Part shown: positions 1 through 10,847 of the stretch, one piece after another
How positions within the stretch are numbered: position 1 is the first letter of the stretch
Layout: each line of letters opens with the position of its first letter
Assembly (NCBI RefSeq): GCF_004362405.1
Contig: NZ_SNXE01000003.1
Span: forward strand, 186,001 to 250,000
Origin: Roseateles asaccharophilus
GTDB lineage: Bacteria; Pseudomonadota; Gammaproteobacteria; Burkholderiales; Burkholderiaceae_C
DNA length: 64,000 nucleotides
Direction: 5' to 3'
Notes under the pieces: model-generated
Databases searched by the model: none
What the model was told of the DNA's origin: nothing
The model's input: only the letters and a program-made list of their open reading frames with translations
Translations under genes and position numbers: made by a program

Positions 1-447
1 GGCAGCCTGATCCGCGTGCTGGCCGCGCCCCAGCCGGTGCTGGAAGTGCGGGCCTGCGCCGAACACGGCAGCCCGTTTGACCTGCTGCGCGCCGCCTACC
101 ACCTGGGCAACCGCCATGTGCCGCTGGAGCTCAAGCCCGACCATCTGAAGCTGGAGCCCGACCATGTGCTGGCCGAGATGCTGCGCATGATGCATCTGGT
201 GGTCACCGAAACCCAGGCCGCTATCGAACCCGAGTCGGGTGCCTATGGCAGCGAAGGTCATGGCGGGCATGGACACAAGCACGAGCACCAGCACGCCCAT
301 GTGCACGGCCCGGGCCGCGGCCATGAGCACACGCATGAGCATCCGCCCGCGGCCGCGCCAAGCCCGCGAGGCAAGCCGCTGAACATCGCCGTCACCGCGG
401 CGGCGCCGGCCCAGCCGCATGTGCACGGCCCCGGCTGCAAGCACTGA
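1..447 (+). CDS. ureE: Urease accessory protein UreE, 3' part
   Basis: UreE is the nickel metallochaperone that delivers Ni2+ to apo-urease together with UreD, UreF and UreG in the cytoplasm. The frame is open from the first base of the window, so the N-terminus is missing; 148 residues are present. The visible part begins in the peptide-binding/Ni-binding domain ([17 protein letters not shown], then [12 protein letters not shown]) and ends in a strongly histidine-rich tail ([22 protein letters not shown], final HVHGPGCKH), the classic nickel-binding tail of UreE. ureF begins 13 bases after the stop, so the two are probably co-transcribed. Identification is secure. The upstream structural genes lie outside the window. 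Confidence 0.95.
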   Translation, partial: GSLIRVLAAPQPVLEVRACAEHGSPFDLLRAAYHLGNRHVPLELKPDHLKLEPDHVLAEMLRMMHLVVTETQAAIEPESGAYGSEGHGGHGHKHEHQHAHVHGPGRGHEHTHEHPPAAAPSPRGKPLNIAVTAAAPAQPHVHGPGCKH

Positions 448-460
448 ACCGCCCCACCCC

Positions 461-1186
461 ATGCCCCGCGTGCGCGCGCCCGCCGCGCCGGTGAGTGCCG
501 GCGCCTGGCTGCAGCTGATGCAGCTCGCCTCCCCTGCCCTGCCGGTGGGCGGCTTCAGCTATTCGGAAGGCCTGGAGTCCGCGGTGGACAGCGGCCTGGT
601 CAGCGGCGAAGTCCAGGCCCGGCAATGGCTGCTGGACCAGCTGGCCCTGGCCCTGGGCCGGGCCGATCTGCCGGCCTGCGCCGCGGCCATGCGGGCCTGG
701 CAGCGCGAGGACCTGAGCCGCGTGCAGGCGCTCAATGACTGGGTGCTGCAGACCCGCGAGACCCGCGAGCTGCGCCTGCAGAGCGAGCAGATGGGGCGCT
801 CCCTGCTGGAGTGGCTGCGCAACCGTGGCGACGCCGCAAGACCTGACACCGCCCGGCGCCTCCAGGCGCTGGCGGCCTTGCGCCCGGCGCCCAGCTGGCC
901 TGTGGCTTTTGGCCTGGCCGCCGCACTGACGGGCGCACCGCTGCGCGAGGCCATGCTGGCCCATGCCTTTGGCTGGGCCGAGAACCTGGTGGCGGCCGCC
1001 ATCAAGGCCGTGCCCCTGGGCCAGAGCGCCGGTCAACGCATACTGGAGGCCCTGGGTCAGGCGATTCCCACCGTGGTGGACGCAGCGCTGGCACAGACCG
1101 AGAGCCAGCGCCAGGCGTTCAGCCCGGGCCTGGCCATTCTCTCGGCCCGGCACGAGGCGCAGTACTCGCGGCTGTTCAGGTCCTGA
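461..1186 (+). CDS. ureF: Urease accessory protein UreF
   Basis: UreF joins UreD and UreG in the GTP-dependent complex that activates urease. The 241-residue protein has the family hallmarks: [21 protein letters not shown] near the N-terminus and [19 protein letters not shown] in the C-terminal half, and it is all-helical in composition. I chose the ATG at 461 because it begins 13 bases after the ureE stop and gives normal length; an in-frame upstream codon at 419 would overlap ureE. The expected next gene, ureG, is not present: a convergent unrelated gene follows within 27 bases. Confidence 0.95.
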   Translation: MPRVRAPAAPVSAGAWLQLMQLASPALPVGGFSYSEGLESAVDSGLVSGEVQARQWLLDQLALALGRADLPACAAAMRAWQREDLSRVQALNDWVLQTRETRELRLQSEQMGRSLLEWLRNRGDAARPDTARRLQALAALRPAPSWPVAFGLAAALTGAPLREAMLAHAFGWAENLVAAAIKAVPLGQSAGQRILEALGQAIPTVVDAALAQTESQRQAFSPGLAILSARHEAQYSRLFRS

Positions 1187-1212
1187 GCGCCGCTGCGCCC
1201 TGGGGTCTACGC

Positions 1213-1800
1213 TCAGCTGGCGCTGCCGCCCAGCAGGCCCTCACGGGTGCTGGCGCGAATCTTGGGGCCCAGCCAGACCTTCATCATCATCTTGAAGAAC
1301 TGCTCGCCCTGGATCGGGTCGCTCAGGCGCTTGTCGTTGAGCGTGAACTCGGTCGTCTTGTCGACGGCGTTGTAGTCGATCACGACCAGATCGCCCTTCT
1401 CGACCCGGCTGCGCTGGCCAAACACCGCGCCGAGCTGGGAGATGGCGACGATATTGGCGCCGAACTCTTCCGAGCTGACGTTCTGCCGGATGCGGTCCAG
1501 CATGGCGTTCGCCAGATCCTTGGCGGCCACGGACCTGAGCATGTAGAACTGGATGCGCTTGGAACCGCCCACCGCGCCCGCGCCCTCGGGCGTCGTCTGC
1601 TTGCTGCTCAGATACAGCGCCACGACGGTGGAGCGGGTGGACAGGATGCTCGACGTCGCCACGCCGTTCAACACCAGGCTTTGCTTGCCGACGGCCACGG
1701 TGGATGGGAAGTCAAAACCCTCGAACTTGAGGTCCTGGGCCTGTGTGGAACCTGCCGCCAGCAACAGGGTGAGTGCGAGGGGGCGTAGTAGCTGCAGCAT
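1213..1800 (-). CDS. Chalcone isomerase-like periplasmic protein
   Basis: A 195-residue exported protein. It has a signal peptide (MLQLLRPLALTLLLAAGSTQAQ) and a chalcone-isomerase-like domain: FEGFDFPSTVAVGKQSLVLNGV, then ALYLSSKQT, then a C-terminal LSDPIQGEQFFKMMMKVWLG. Bacterial members of this fold are not known to make flavonoids and their role is unclear; lipid or small-ligand binding in the periplasm is the usual guess. The start at 1800 is supported by CAGGAG eight bases upstream; the longer frame to 2016 lacks that support and would bury the signal peptide. It is convergent with ureF and divergent from the outer-membrane gene at 2028. Confidence 0.8.
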   Translation of the reverse strand: MLQLLRPLALTLLLAAGSTQAQDLKFEGFDFPSTVAVGKQSLVLNGVATSSILSTRSTVVALYLSSKQTTPEGAGAVGGSKRIQFYMLRSVAAKDLANAMLDRIRQNVSSEEFGANIVAISQLGAVFGQRSRVEKGDLVVIDYNAVDKTTEFTLNDKRLSDPIQGEQFFKMMMKVWLGPKIRASTREGLLGGSAS

Positions 1801-2027
1801 GTTGTCTCCTGAAAATGCAGCAGCGCCGCATGCACGGATACTGCCAAGGGCGCGATGATAGAGATGTGCGTATAGCGATGCAGCCCGCCAGCCCGGTAAG
1901 AGTTGGCACCAGCCCCCGATTCGGCAGGACACTCTAGAGTGAGCGCTGTGAATCTGCGGAGGAGGCTGGCAGCATGCCGGGCCGATTCGCCGGGCGCCGC
2001 CCAGCATCGCCGTCATCAGGACCCGCT

Positions 2028-3035
2028 ATGAAGAAGTACATGCCCTCCCTCGCGGCCGCCATGGTCGCCATCAGCGGCGGCGCGCAAGCCACCGAAAACG
2101 GCCAGCTGCGCGCCCTGCTGGGTGCGCCCGGTTTCGAGATGGCGTCACCCCAGTTCCCCGGCGTTTATGGCCAACTCTGGCTGCAGAACTACCGCGCCAA
2201 GCAGTTCAAGGGCAACGACGGTCAGCCCCTGCAGACCACGGCCAACACGCCCCTGGGGCCGCTGGCCCTGCGCGTCGAGGGCGAGATCGAGGCCGATGTC
2301 TTCGTGGCGCGCGGCACCTGGGTGAGCGACTTCCGTGTGGCCGAAGGTCGCGTGGGTGTCTCCGCCTCCCTGCCCTTGATCCAGCAGCGCAACGACATCC
2401 GCTTGAGCGCTGAGCTGCCCGCCGGCCTGTCCGCTCAGGCAGCAAGTGCCGTGCAAGGCCTGCTGGCTCAGCAGGGCGCGGCACGCTCCGGCAGCAAGAG
2501 CGGTGCCGGCGACCTGGACCTCACCGGCTTCGTGGACTGGCAAGAGGACGAGAGCCGCCTGGTGCTGGGCATGAGCGTAGTGGCACCGACCGGCAGCTAC
2601 GACGCACAGCGCGCGGTCAACCCGGGCACGGGCAAATACTGGACCCTGCGGCCGGTGCTGCTGAGCTCGGCCGTGTGGGAAAACGGTCTGGAGCTGGGCC
2701 TGCGCGCCACCTACTCCTTCAACAGCCGCAACACGGCCACCGAGGTGCGCTCCGGCCAATACCTGCATGCGGACTATGCCGCCATGTACCGCCTCAATGA
2801 CGCCTGGCGCATGGGCCTGCAGGGCTATCTGGTCGAGCAGACCACGCGTGACAAGGGGCCCGGCGTGGCCGCACACGGCAACAAGGCCCGGGTCCATGCC
2901 CTGGGCCCCATGCTGGCCTATATGTCGGAGAGCGGCATCTGGTCCGCCGACATCAAGGTGCTGAACGAGTTCTCGGTGCGCAACCGCCCCGAGGGCCGCA
3001 CCGTCTGGCTGCGCCTGAATCTGCGCCTGGACTGA
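2028..3035 (+). CDS. MetA-type outer-membrane protein (phenol-degradation transporter family)
   Basis: A 335-residue exported beta-barrel candidate. It starts with a signal peptide (MKKYMPSLAAAMVAISGGAQA) and then shows alternating hydrophobic/polar strands typical of the MetA/SphA family of outer-membrane proteins found beside aromatic-degradation genes: PGVYGQLWLQNYRA, then LVLGMSVVAPTGSYD, then RPVLLSSAVW. The C-terminus ends in barrel-like strands (TVWLRLNLRLD) without a clean terminal Phe. Such proteins are proposed to carry hydrophobic substrates through the outer membrane; here no degradation genes are adjacent, so the substrate is unknown. The ATG at 2028 was chosen because it immediately precedes the signal peptide. 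Confidence 0.75.
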   Translation: MKKYMPSLAAAMVAISGGAQATENGQLRALLGAPGFEMASPQFPGVYGQLWLQNYRAKQFKGNDGQPLQTTANTPLGPLALRVEGEIEADVFVARGTWVSDFRVAEGRVGVSASLPLIQQRNDIRLSAELPAGLSAQAASAVQGLLAQQGAARSGSKSGAGDLDLTGFVDWQEDESRLVLGMSVVAPTGSYDAQRAVNPGTGKYWTLRPVLLSSAVWENGLELGLRATYSFNSRNTATEVRSGQYLHADYAAMYRLNDAWRMGLQGYLVEQTTRDKGPGVAAHGNKARVHALGPMLAYMSESGIWSADIKVLNEFSVRNRPEGRTVWLRLNLRLD

Positions 3036-3051
3036 AATAGGCCAGAACCTG

Positions 3052-3077
3052 GCCCGCAGGCCGACCGGCCCGCGGGC
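3052..3077. terminator. Possible bidirectional terminator between convergent genes
   Basis: GCCCGC (3052-3057) pairs with GCGGGC (3072-3077) and an inner GGCC/GGCC extends the stem. It lies between the convergent outer-membrane gene and argJ. There is no clear T tract, so this may be only a GC-rich hairpin. Confidence 0.35.
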
Positions 3078-3089
3078 TCCGGCACGGCG

Positions 3090-4319
3090 TCAGGAGCGGT
3101 AGTCGGCGTTGATGCTGACGTAGTCGTGGCTCAGGTCGCAGGTCCAGACCGTGGCCTCGGCCACGCCACGGTGCAGCTGCACGCGCACCGTGATCTCGCT
3201 TTGCTTCATCACGCGCTGGCCGTCTTCCTCGCGGTAGGCCGGATGGCGACCGCCCTTGGTCACCACATGCACATCGTCCAGGTGCATCTCGATCAGGGTC
3301 TGGTCCAGATCGGCGATGCCGGCATAGCCCACGGCGGCCAGGATGCGACCCAGATTGGGGTCACTGGCAAAGAAGGCGGTCTTGACCAGGGGCGAGTGGG
3401 CAATGGCATAGGCGGCCAGCTGGCACTCGGCCACATCGCGGCCACCCTCGATCTTGACGGTGATGAACTTGGTGGCCCCCTCGCCGTCGCGCACGATGGC
3501 CTGGGCCAGCTGCTGCGACACCGCGATCACGGCCTCGCGCAAGGCCTGACCCTCGGCACTGGCCAGGGACTCGATACGGGCATGCCCCGCCTTGTGCGTG
3601 GCGATCAGCACGAAGCTGTCATTGGTGGAGGTGTCGCCGTCGATGGTGATGCGGTTGAAGCTGGCATCGGCCGCCTCGGTCACCAGGGCCTGCAGCAGCT
3701 CGGGCGCAATATTCGCGTCGGTGGCCACATAGCCCAGCATGGTCGCCATATTGGGGCGGATCATGCCGGCGCCCTTGGAGATGCCGGTCACGGTGACGGT
3801 GTGGCCGCCGATCTGCACCTGCCGCGATGCGGCCTTGGGCAGGGTATCGGTGGTCATGATGCCGGCGGCGGCGTCGGCCCAGTTATCCGGCTTGGCGGCA
3901 GCCAGGGCCGCGGGCAGGCCGGCCACGATGCGGTCCACCGGCAGGGTCTCCATGATCACGCCGGTGGAGAAGGGCAACACCTGTTCGGGCGCGATGTTCA
4001 GCAGACCGGCCAGGGCGGTGCAGCTCTGGCGGGCACGGGCCAGGCCATCCTCGCCGGTGCCGGCATTGGCATTGCCGGTGTTCACCAGGATGGCACGGAT
4101 GCCGCGGTCGGCCTCGAGATGCTCGCGGCAGATCTGCACTGGCGCGGCGCAGAAGCGGTTCTTGGTGAAGACACCCGCCACCGAGCTGCCCTCATCGAGC
4201 AGCACCACCGTCAGATCGCGCCGATCCGCCTTGCGTATGCCCGCCATCGTGACGCCCAGGCGCAGGCCGGGCACGGGATGGAGGGAGGCAGGGTCGGGGG
4301 CGCTGAGGTTGACGGGCAT
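3090..4319 (-). CDS. argJ: Bifunctional glutamate N-acetyltransferase/amino-acid acetyltransferase ArgJ
   Basis: ArgJ moves the acetyl group from N-acetylornithine to glutamate in the cyclic arginine pathway; bifunctional forms also use acetyl-CoA. The 409-residue protein contains the autoproteolysis site in [16 protein letters not shown], where cleavage before the Thr makes the alpha and beta chains and frees the Thr nucleophile. Other conserved parts are [35 protein letters not shown] and the C-terminal [11 protein letters not shown]. Start at 4319 (MPVNLSAPD) fits homologues; the frame extends upstream to 4460 without conserved sequence. ArgB of the same pathway is 25 kb away at 28894. In many Burkholderiales argJ follows secA; here two PEP-CTERM genes separate them. 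Confidence 0.95.
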   Translation of the reverse strand: MPVNLSAPDPASLHPVPGLRLGVTMAGIRKADRRDLTVVLLDEGSSVAGVFTKNRFCAAPVQICREHLEADRGIRAILVNTGNANAGTGEDGLARARQSCTALAGLLNIAPEQVLPFSTGVIMETLPVDRIVAGLPAALAAAKPDNWADAAAGIMTTDTLPKAASRQVQIGGHTVTVTGISKGAGMIRPNMATMLGYVATDANIAPELLQALVTEAADASFNRITIDGDTSTNDSFVLIATHKAGHARIESLASAEGQALREAVIAVSQQLAQAIVRDGEGATKFITVKIEGGRDVAECQLAAYAIAHSPLVKTAFFASDPNLGRILAAVGYAGIADLDQTLIEMHLDDVHVVTKGGRHPAYREEDGQRVMKQSEITVRVQLHRGVAEATVWTCDLSHDYVSINADYRS

Positions 4320-4485
4320 GGCGGTCTCGCGATGAAGAAAAAAGACAGAGCTGGAAGTCGAATGAACAGGGCCGACCGGCAGGCCAGCCCGGGAACCCGC
4401 AACACGGGATGGCGCGGATTGTAGGGAGAGATTGAGCCCTCGCGCGCCCTGCGCACGCAAGCATCACGAAGCCCCAAAAGACAAA

Positions 4486-4505
4486 GGGCTCCCCGCAGGG
4501 AGCCC
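4486..4505 (-). terminator. Rho-independent terminator after PEP-CTERM gene
   Basis: A 7-bp GC-rich stem (GGGCTCC at 4486-4492 with GGAGCCC at 4499-4505). On the minus strand it is followed by TTTGTCTTTTGG, a T-rich run. It sits 22 bases downstream of the stop of the minus-strand gene at 4528. Confidence 0.75.
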
Positions 4506-4527
4506 CTCATGGTCAGGCCAGAACCGT

Positions 4528-5193
4528 TCAGCGCTGCTGACGGCGGCGAGCCACGAAGCCCACCACGCCCAGACCGGCCAGCAACATGGCATAGGTGCCG
4601 GGCTCGGGAACGGCGGTGACGGTGACTAGGTCTTGGAAGTTGTCACTGGACAGACGTGTGATCTGATAGCGCGCGGGACCTTGATAGGCCACCGCATCGC
4701 CCAGGTAGCTATTGACCAGAGACGTAAAGTCAAGGTTCTGAGCATTGGTACCTTGGCTCAGGCCATCAAAGTAGAAGCTCCCCTGACCCTGACTAACACT
4801 CAACGTCTTGGCCGTCTCATTGGTGATCTCCCAGACGGCCATCTGGAAAGCTGCTTGCTGGGTGGCATCACCCAGGGTGGCGTAATGACGCGAGAACAGG
4901 CCTTGCAAGGCTTTGGACTGATCGCCACTGAAGCTGCCGACGGTATAGCTCTGCAGGCCGTTGGCAGCAGTTGCATAACTCTGGCCAGGCTCAATGCAGA
5001 AAGCCATAAAGCTCTTGCCAGCTGAGTCCTTGAAGTACAGCGAGCCTGTTTCGTAATCATCCGTCTCCGAGGTGTAGACGTTGATCGACGGGCCGAGCTT
5101 GTCAAAAACCAGGCTCAGCTGCCCAGCAGCCGACGCGGCGCTGGCGGCACCCAGGGCAAATGCAGCAAACAGAACGGACGGGATCGTGCGCAT
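4528..5193 (-). CDS. PEP-CTERM surface protein with thioester-like Cys and Q-x-A-V-W motifs
   Basis: A 221-residue exported protein. Residues 1-22 are a signal peptide; the C-terminus is a PEP-CTERM sorting signal (VPEPGTYAMLLAG from about residue 195, a hydrophobic segment, then ARRRQQR), which predicts recognition by an exosortase encoded elsewhere. The mature part has a single cysteine, Cys66 in AFCIEPGQ, and the motif FQMAVWEIT with Gln117. This pair recalls the Cys and Gln that form an internal thioester in Gram-positive TED/TQXA adhesins; that reading is my inference. Lower-GC than the neighbours and followed by its own terminator. Its neighbour at 5239 is also PEP-CTERM. Exact role unknown; extracellular or biofilm-matrix function is likely. 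Confidence 0.85.
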   Translation of the reverse strand: MRTIPSVLFAAFALGAASAASAAGQLSLVFDKLGPSINVYTSETDDYETGSLYFKDSAGKSFMAFCIEPGQSYATAANGLQSYTVGSFSGDQSKALQGLFSRHYATLGDATQQAAFQMAVWEITNETAKTLSVSQGQGSFYFDGLSQGTNAQNLDFTSLVNSYLGDAVAYQGPARYQITRLSSDNFQDLVTVTAVPEPGTYAMLLAGLGVVGFVARRRQQR

Positions 5194-5238
5194 GAAGTGG
5201 CTCTTGTGAACGTTTGTTGGCAGATGCAGGGAACCTAA

Positions 5239-5745
5239 TCAGGCCTGCTTGCGACGACGGCGATGAGCGATCAAGGCGCCAGCAAGCGCCAAGCCGGCCA
5301 GAGCGAACGACTGCGGCTCGGGAACGGCATTCGCCAGGGGTAGGAAGCTGCCAGCAAAGGAACCGATAGCCTTGCTGTTGGAGTCCTCGCCCATCACATC
5401 CAGCTTCCAGTCGCCTGCGCTGAGTCGGGTCTGAGGCAGGGTCCAGACTTCGTAACTCACCTTACGGCCACCCGCCAACTCCTCTTCATCCACGCTCTTC
5501 TTCAGAGCGATGAGTTCCGTGCCATTGGTCAGCACCGCGGAGCTGATCAGCACATCGTGACTCTGCTTGCTGTGGGTACGGAAATAGCCGGAGTAAAACT
5601 GCTCTACCGCAACCGTGAAGCCGAACTGCTTCTCGAAGCCGCCTTTCTTCAGGTTGCCACTTTCGATCATGACCGGACCAGCCGAAGCAGAAGCAGCAGC
5701 GACAGCCAAGGTGGAGAACAGAGCGATGTGCTTGATGGTCTTCAT
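5239..5745 (-). CDS. PEP-CTERM sorting-domain protein
   Basis: A 168-residue exported protein of unknown function. It has a signal peptide (MKTIKHIALFSTLAVAAASASA), a short beta-rich mature region, and a C-terminal PEP-CTERM signal (VPEPQSFALAGLALAG, then AHRRRRKQA). No domain in the middle is recognised; GNLKKGGFEKQFGFTV and SAGDWKLDVMG look like strands of a beta-sandwich. It is 45 bases upstream of the other PEP-CTERM gene on the same strand, so the two probably form a small operon. Codon and base composition are visibly less GC-rich than secA and argJ on either side, which suggests an insertion between those two housekeeping genes. Confidence 0.85.
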   Translation of the reverse strand: MKTIKHIALFSTLAVAAASASAGPVMIESGNLKKGGFEKQFGFTVAVEQFYSGYFRTHSKQSHDVLISSAVLTNGTELIALKKSVDEEELAGGRKVSYEVWTLPQTRLSAGDWKLDVMGEDSNSKAIGSFAGSFLPLANAVPEPQSFALAGLALAGALIAHRRRRKQA

Positions 5746-5920
5746 GGGCAGTTTGCGGGGCCAGGTTTTATGTTTGCCTTGCGGTGCAATGAACCTCCCT
5801 GCACCGGTAACCTAACTTTAGGGGGGAAGGCTTGACAAGGGCACCCCTCAAGCCGGGGCCGGCTGCGCGATTTGTGCGCAATGCGTCACGCTGAACAGGT
5901 CCAACACCCGGCTCAGCAAT

Positions 5921-5948
5921 GACAAAGGGCGCCTAGGCGCCCTTTGTC
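5921..5948. terminator. 28-bp perfect palindrome, terminator of secA
   Basis: Two 13-base arms (GACAAAGGGCGCC and GGCGCCCTTTGTC) flank a central TA, giving a perfect palindrome 18 bases past the secA stop. Each arm ends in an A or T run, so it can act in both directions. The minimal loop means it could also form a cruciform, but intrinsic termination is the simplest reading. Confidence 0.7.
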
Positions 5949-5966
5949 GGTCTGCGATGCCGGCTC

Positions 5967-8711
<2,745 letters not shown>

Positions 8712-8942
8712 GCAGCAGCGTCTGAGGTGATGGCCGGTCCCGCCGCCGCCCGCAGGCGGCGCACGGGCCCGAGGGCCTTGCGGTCTTGTAGAGGATCTGG
8801 GCCTGGCAATTGGGGCCGGTTCCGGGCATTGCAAGCCGGCTCACAGCCGGCATAAACCCTGAGCCCCCGCCGGGCCGCAGAAAAACCCGCCGAGTTTAGC
8901 ACCGCCCACATGACGGCCCGGGCGGCCCACTACACTGAAGCC

Positions 8943-9299
8943 ATGTCCAGCAAGCGCCGAATCACGAGCTCGCTCAGCAAGAGCAGCGGCCCCTATGTGC
9001 CCGACCCGCAGCCCCTGAGCCAGGCCCTGGCCCAGCACCAGGGCCTGGCGCGACTGGGCCGGCTGCTGCAGGAGTCGAACCGGCGCATGGCCATCGTCGA
9101 GGTGGCGCTGCCCGGCGCCATGCGCCGCTTCGTGCGCGCCGGCCCCGTGGACGAAGAGGGTTGGACCTTGCTGGCCGCGAACGCCGCCGTGGCGACCAAG
9201 CTGCGCCACTTGCACCCGCGCCTGCTGGAACTGCTGGCGGAAGCCGGCATCCCGCCCGGCGAGCTCCGCATCAGGGTTCTGCAGAGCACCGGCGGCTGA
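8943..9299 (+). CDS. dciA: DUF721/DciA-type DnaB-helicase operator protein
   Basis: DciA-family (DUF721) proteins help load the replicative helicase DnaB in bacteria that lack DnaC. This 118-residue protein shows the N-terminal KH-like DUF721 layout: LSQALAQHQGLARLGRLLQESNRRMAIVEVALP, then WTLLAANAAVATKLRHLHPRLLELLAEAGI. A DUF721 gene divergent from secA is common in Burkholderiales. I chose the ATG at 8943 (MSSKRRITSS); an upstream in-frame start at 8910 adds 11 poorly conserved residues. An intrinsic terminator follows 17 bases after the stop. The family assignment is good; function is taken from the family. Confidence 0.8.
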   Translation: MSSKRRITSSLSKSSGPYVPDPQPLSQALAQHQGLARLGRLLQESNRRMAIVEVALPGAMRRFVRAGPVDEEGWTLLAANAAVATKLRHLHPRLLELLAEAGIPPGELRIRVLQSTGG

Positions 9300-9315
9300 G
9301 GCTCATCACCAAGAA

Positions 9316-9349
9316 AAAGCCCCGCGAGCCGTGAAGGCTGCGGGGCTTT
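9316..9349 (+). terminator. Rho-independent terminator after dciA
   Basis: AAAGCCCCGC (9316-9325) pairs with GCGGGGCTTT (9340-9349), with AGCC/GGCT continuing the stem near the loop. A and T runs on both sides make it bidirectional: it can end dciA on the plus strand and the tRNA-Thr transcript on the minus strand. Confidence 0.8.
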
Positions 9350-9359
9350 CTTGAAAAAC

Positions 9360-9435
9360 TGGTGCCGGCTGCAGGATTCGAACTCGCGACCTACCGCTTA
9401 CAAGGCGGTTGCTCTACCAACTGAGCTAAGCCGGC
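9360..9435 (-). tRNA. tRNA-Thr (anticodon TGT)
   Basis: The reverse complement folds as a 76-nt cloverleaf including an encoded CCA. The acceptor stem is GCCGGCT with AGCCGGC; the D arm is GCTC-AGTTGGTA-GAGC; the anticodon arm is ACCGC-CTTGTAA-GCGGT, giving anticodon TGT (Thr, ACA codons); the T loop is TTCGAAT. The T stem has a G-U pair and an A-C mismatch next to the loop; an A-C at that place also occurs in E. coli tRNA-Thr(UGU), so it need not signal decay. It sits downstream of sspB on the same strand. Confidence 0.95.
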
Positions 9436-9550
9436 TCAGCACGGCGAGAAACTCGCCGAACTGCGCTCGCCATTGTAGGCGAAGAAATTGCCACCTCACC
9501 CGAAGCAGAGGCCAGCACCGAGGGCCGGGACTGTCGCGGGTGCGGAGCTG

Positions 9551-10105
9551 TTACTTGATGCGCTTGAGCGCGGGCCGCCCTGCGCCGGGCGCGGCCGGGC
9601 CGCCCTCGGGATCACTGGGAGGCTCGTCGGCGGACGCGGTCTGTTCCGGCGCTTCGCCCGCCCCACCTGCACCGGCCAGGCGCAGGCCTCGCAAGGGCGT
9701 GCTGCCGGGTTTGGCCGGCGCAGCCGTGCCCGCCACCGGGGGCGCATCAGCGGCAGACACCGCGGGAGCGGGAAAGGCCATGCCCTGACCGTTCTCACGG
9801 GCATAGATGGCCACCACATGGTCCACCGGCACAAAGATCTCGCGAGCCACGCCGCCAAAGCGCGCCTTGAACTGGATGTGCTCGTTGCCAAGCTCCAGCC
9901 CGCTGGTGGCATCGAAACCGATGTTGAGCACGATCTCGTTATTGCTGACGTACTCCTGCGGCACCTGCACCGAGTGATCCACATGCACCGCGATGTACGG
10001 CGTAAAGCCGTTATCGGAGCACCACTCATGCAGGGCCCTGATCAGATAGGGCCGTGTGGAGGCGCTGGAATTGCCGGCGGAGCTGCCGTCGCTGCTGTGA
10101 TCCAT
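9551..10105 (-). CDS. sspB: ClpXP protease specificity-enhancing factor SspB
   Basis: SspB is the adaptor that tethers ssrA-tagged, ribosome-rescued proteins to ClpXP. The 184-residue protein has the conserved tag-binding domain: STRPYLIRALHEWCSDNGFTPYIAVHVD, VPQEYVSNNEIVLNIG, GNEHIQFKARFGGVAREIFVPVDHVVAIYARENGQGM. A long Ala/Pro-rich linker follows and ends in the ClpX-binding peptide (RPALKRIK). It starts 12 bases after the sspA stop, the standard sspA-sspB operon of beta- and gammaproteobacteria. Confidence 0.95.
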   Translation of the reverse strand: MDHSSDGSSAGNSSASTRPYLIRALHEWCSDNGFTPYIAVHVDHSVQVPQEYVSNNEIVLNIGFDATSGLELGNEHIQFKARFGGVAREIFVPVDHVVAIYARENGQGMAFPAPAVSAADAPPVAGTAAPAKPGSTPLRGLRLAGAGGAGEAPEQTASADEPPSDPEGGPAAPGAGRPALKRIK

Positions 10106-10117
10106 GAGCTCAGTGTA

Positions 10118-10735
10118 TTACTTGCGCATCACCTTCTCGGAGGGCGTCAGCGCCTCGATATAGGCGGGACGCGAGAAGATGCGCTCGGCGTACTTCAGCA
10201 GGGGCAGCGCGTTCTTGGACATGTCGATGCCGTAGTAGTCCAGGCGCCACAGCAGCGGGGCGATCGCCACGTCGAGCATGGAGAAGTCGTCGCCCAGCAT
10301 GTACTTGTTCTTCAGGAAGATGGGGGCGAGCTGGGTGAGGCGGTCGCGAATCTGGGCGCGGGCCTTCTCCAGCTGCTTGTCGGTCGCCTTGACGGCTTGA
10401 CCACGACCTTCCAGCACATTCACGTGGGCGAACAGTTCCTTCTCGAAGTTGAGCAGGAACAGGCGCACACGGGCACGGGCCACCGGGTCGCCGGGCATCA
10501 GCTGCGGGTGCGGGAAGCGCTCATCAATGTATTCGTTGATGATGTGCGATTCGTACAGGATCAGATCGCGCTCAACGAGGATGGGCACCTCGTTGTAGGG
10601 GTTCATCAGCGCGATGTCCTCGGGCTTGGCGAACAGGTCCACATCGCGGACTTCGAAGTCCATGCCCTTCTCGAACAGCACAAAGCGGCAACGGTGCGAA
10701 TAGGGGCAGGTGGTTCCAGAATAAAGCACCATCAT
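10118..10735 (-). CDS. sspA: Stringent starvation protein A (GST fold)
   Basis: SspA is a glutathione-S-transferase-fold protein that binds RNA polymerase and alters promoter choice under stress. The 205-residue protein has an N-terminal thioredoxin-like domain (MMVLYSGTTCPYSHRCRFVLFEKGMDFEVRDVD; NEVPILVERDLILYESHIINEYIDE) and a helical C-terminal domain (LLPLLKYAERIFSRPAYIEALT-like). Linkage with sspB separates it from catalytic GSTs. Start at 10735 is the first of two adjacent ATGs. It follows petC, from which it is separated by an intrinsic terminator, so it probably has its own promoter or depends on read-through. Confidence 0.92.
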   Translation of the reverse strand: MMVLYSGTTCPYSHRCRFVLFEKGMDFEVRDVDLFAKPEDIALMNPYNEVPILVERDLILYESHIINEYIDERFPHPQLMPGDPVARARVRLFLLNFEKELFAHVNVLEGRGQAVKATDKQLEKARAQIRDRLTQLAPIFLKNKYMLGDDFSMLDVAIAPLLWRLDYYGIDMSKNALPLLKYAERIFSRPAYIEALTPSEKVMRK

Positions 10736-10766
10736 GGCGGCAGGCTCCCGAAGAGTCAGAGGGGTC

Positions 10767-10811
10767 AAAAAGCAAACGCAGTGGGTGGTCCTGACGACCC
10801 TCCCCACTGCG
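10767..10811 (-). terminator. Rho-independent terminator after petC
   Basis: On the minus strand CGCAGTGGG/CCCACTGCG (arms 10803-10811 and 10777-10785) plus an inner GGTC/GACC stem form a strong hairpin, followed by TTTGCTTTTT. It lies 37 bases past the petC stop and separates the bc1 operon from sspA. Confidence 0.8.
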
Positions 10812-10847
10812 GTATCGGTCCCGGAACAGGCCGGGGCCGTTCGACGC

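Noticed and set aside
3126-4424. 432-codon plus-strand frame opposite argJ
   Set aside because: Shadow of argJ; no ribosome-binding site and no domain.
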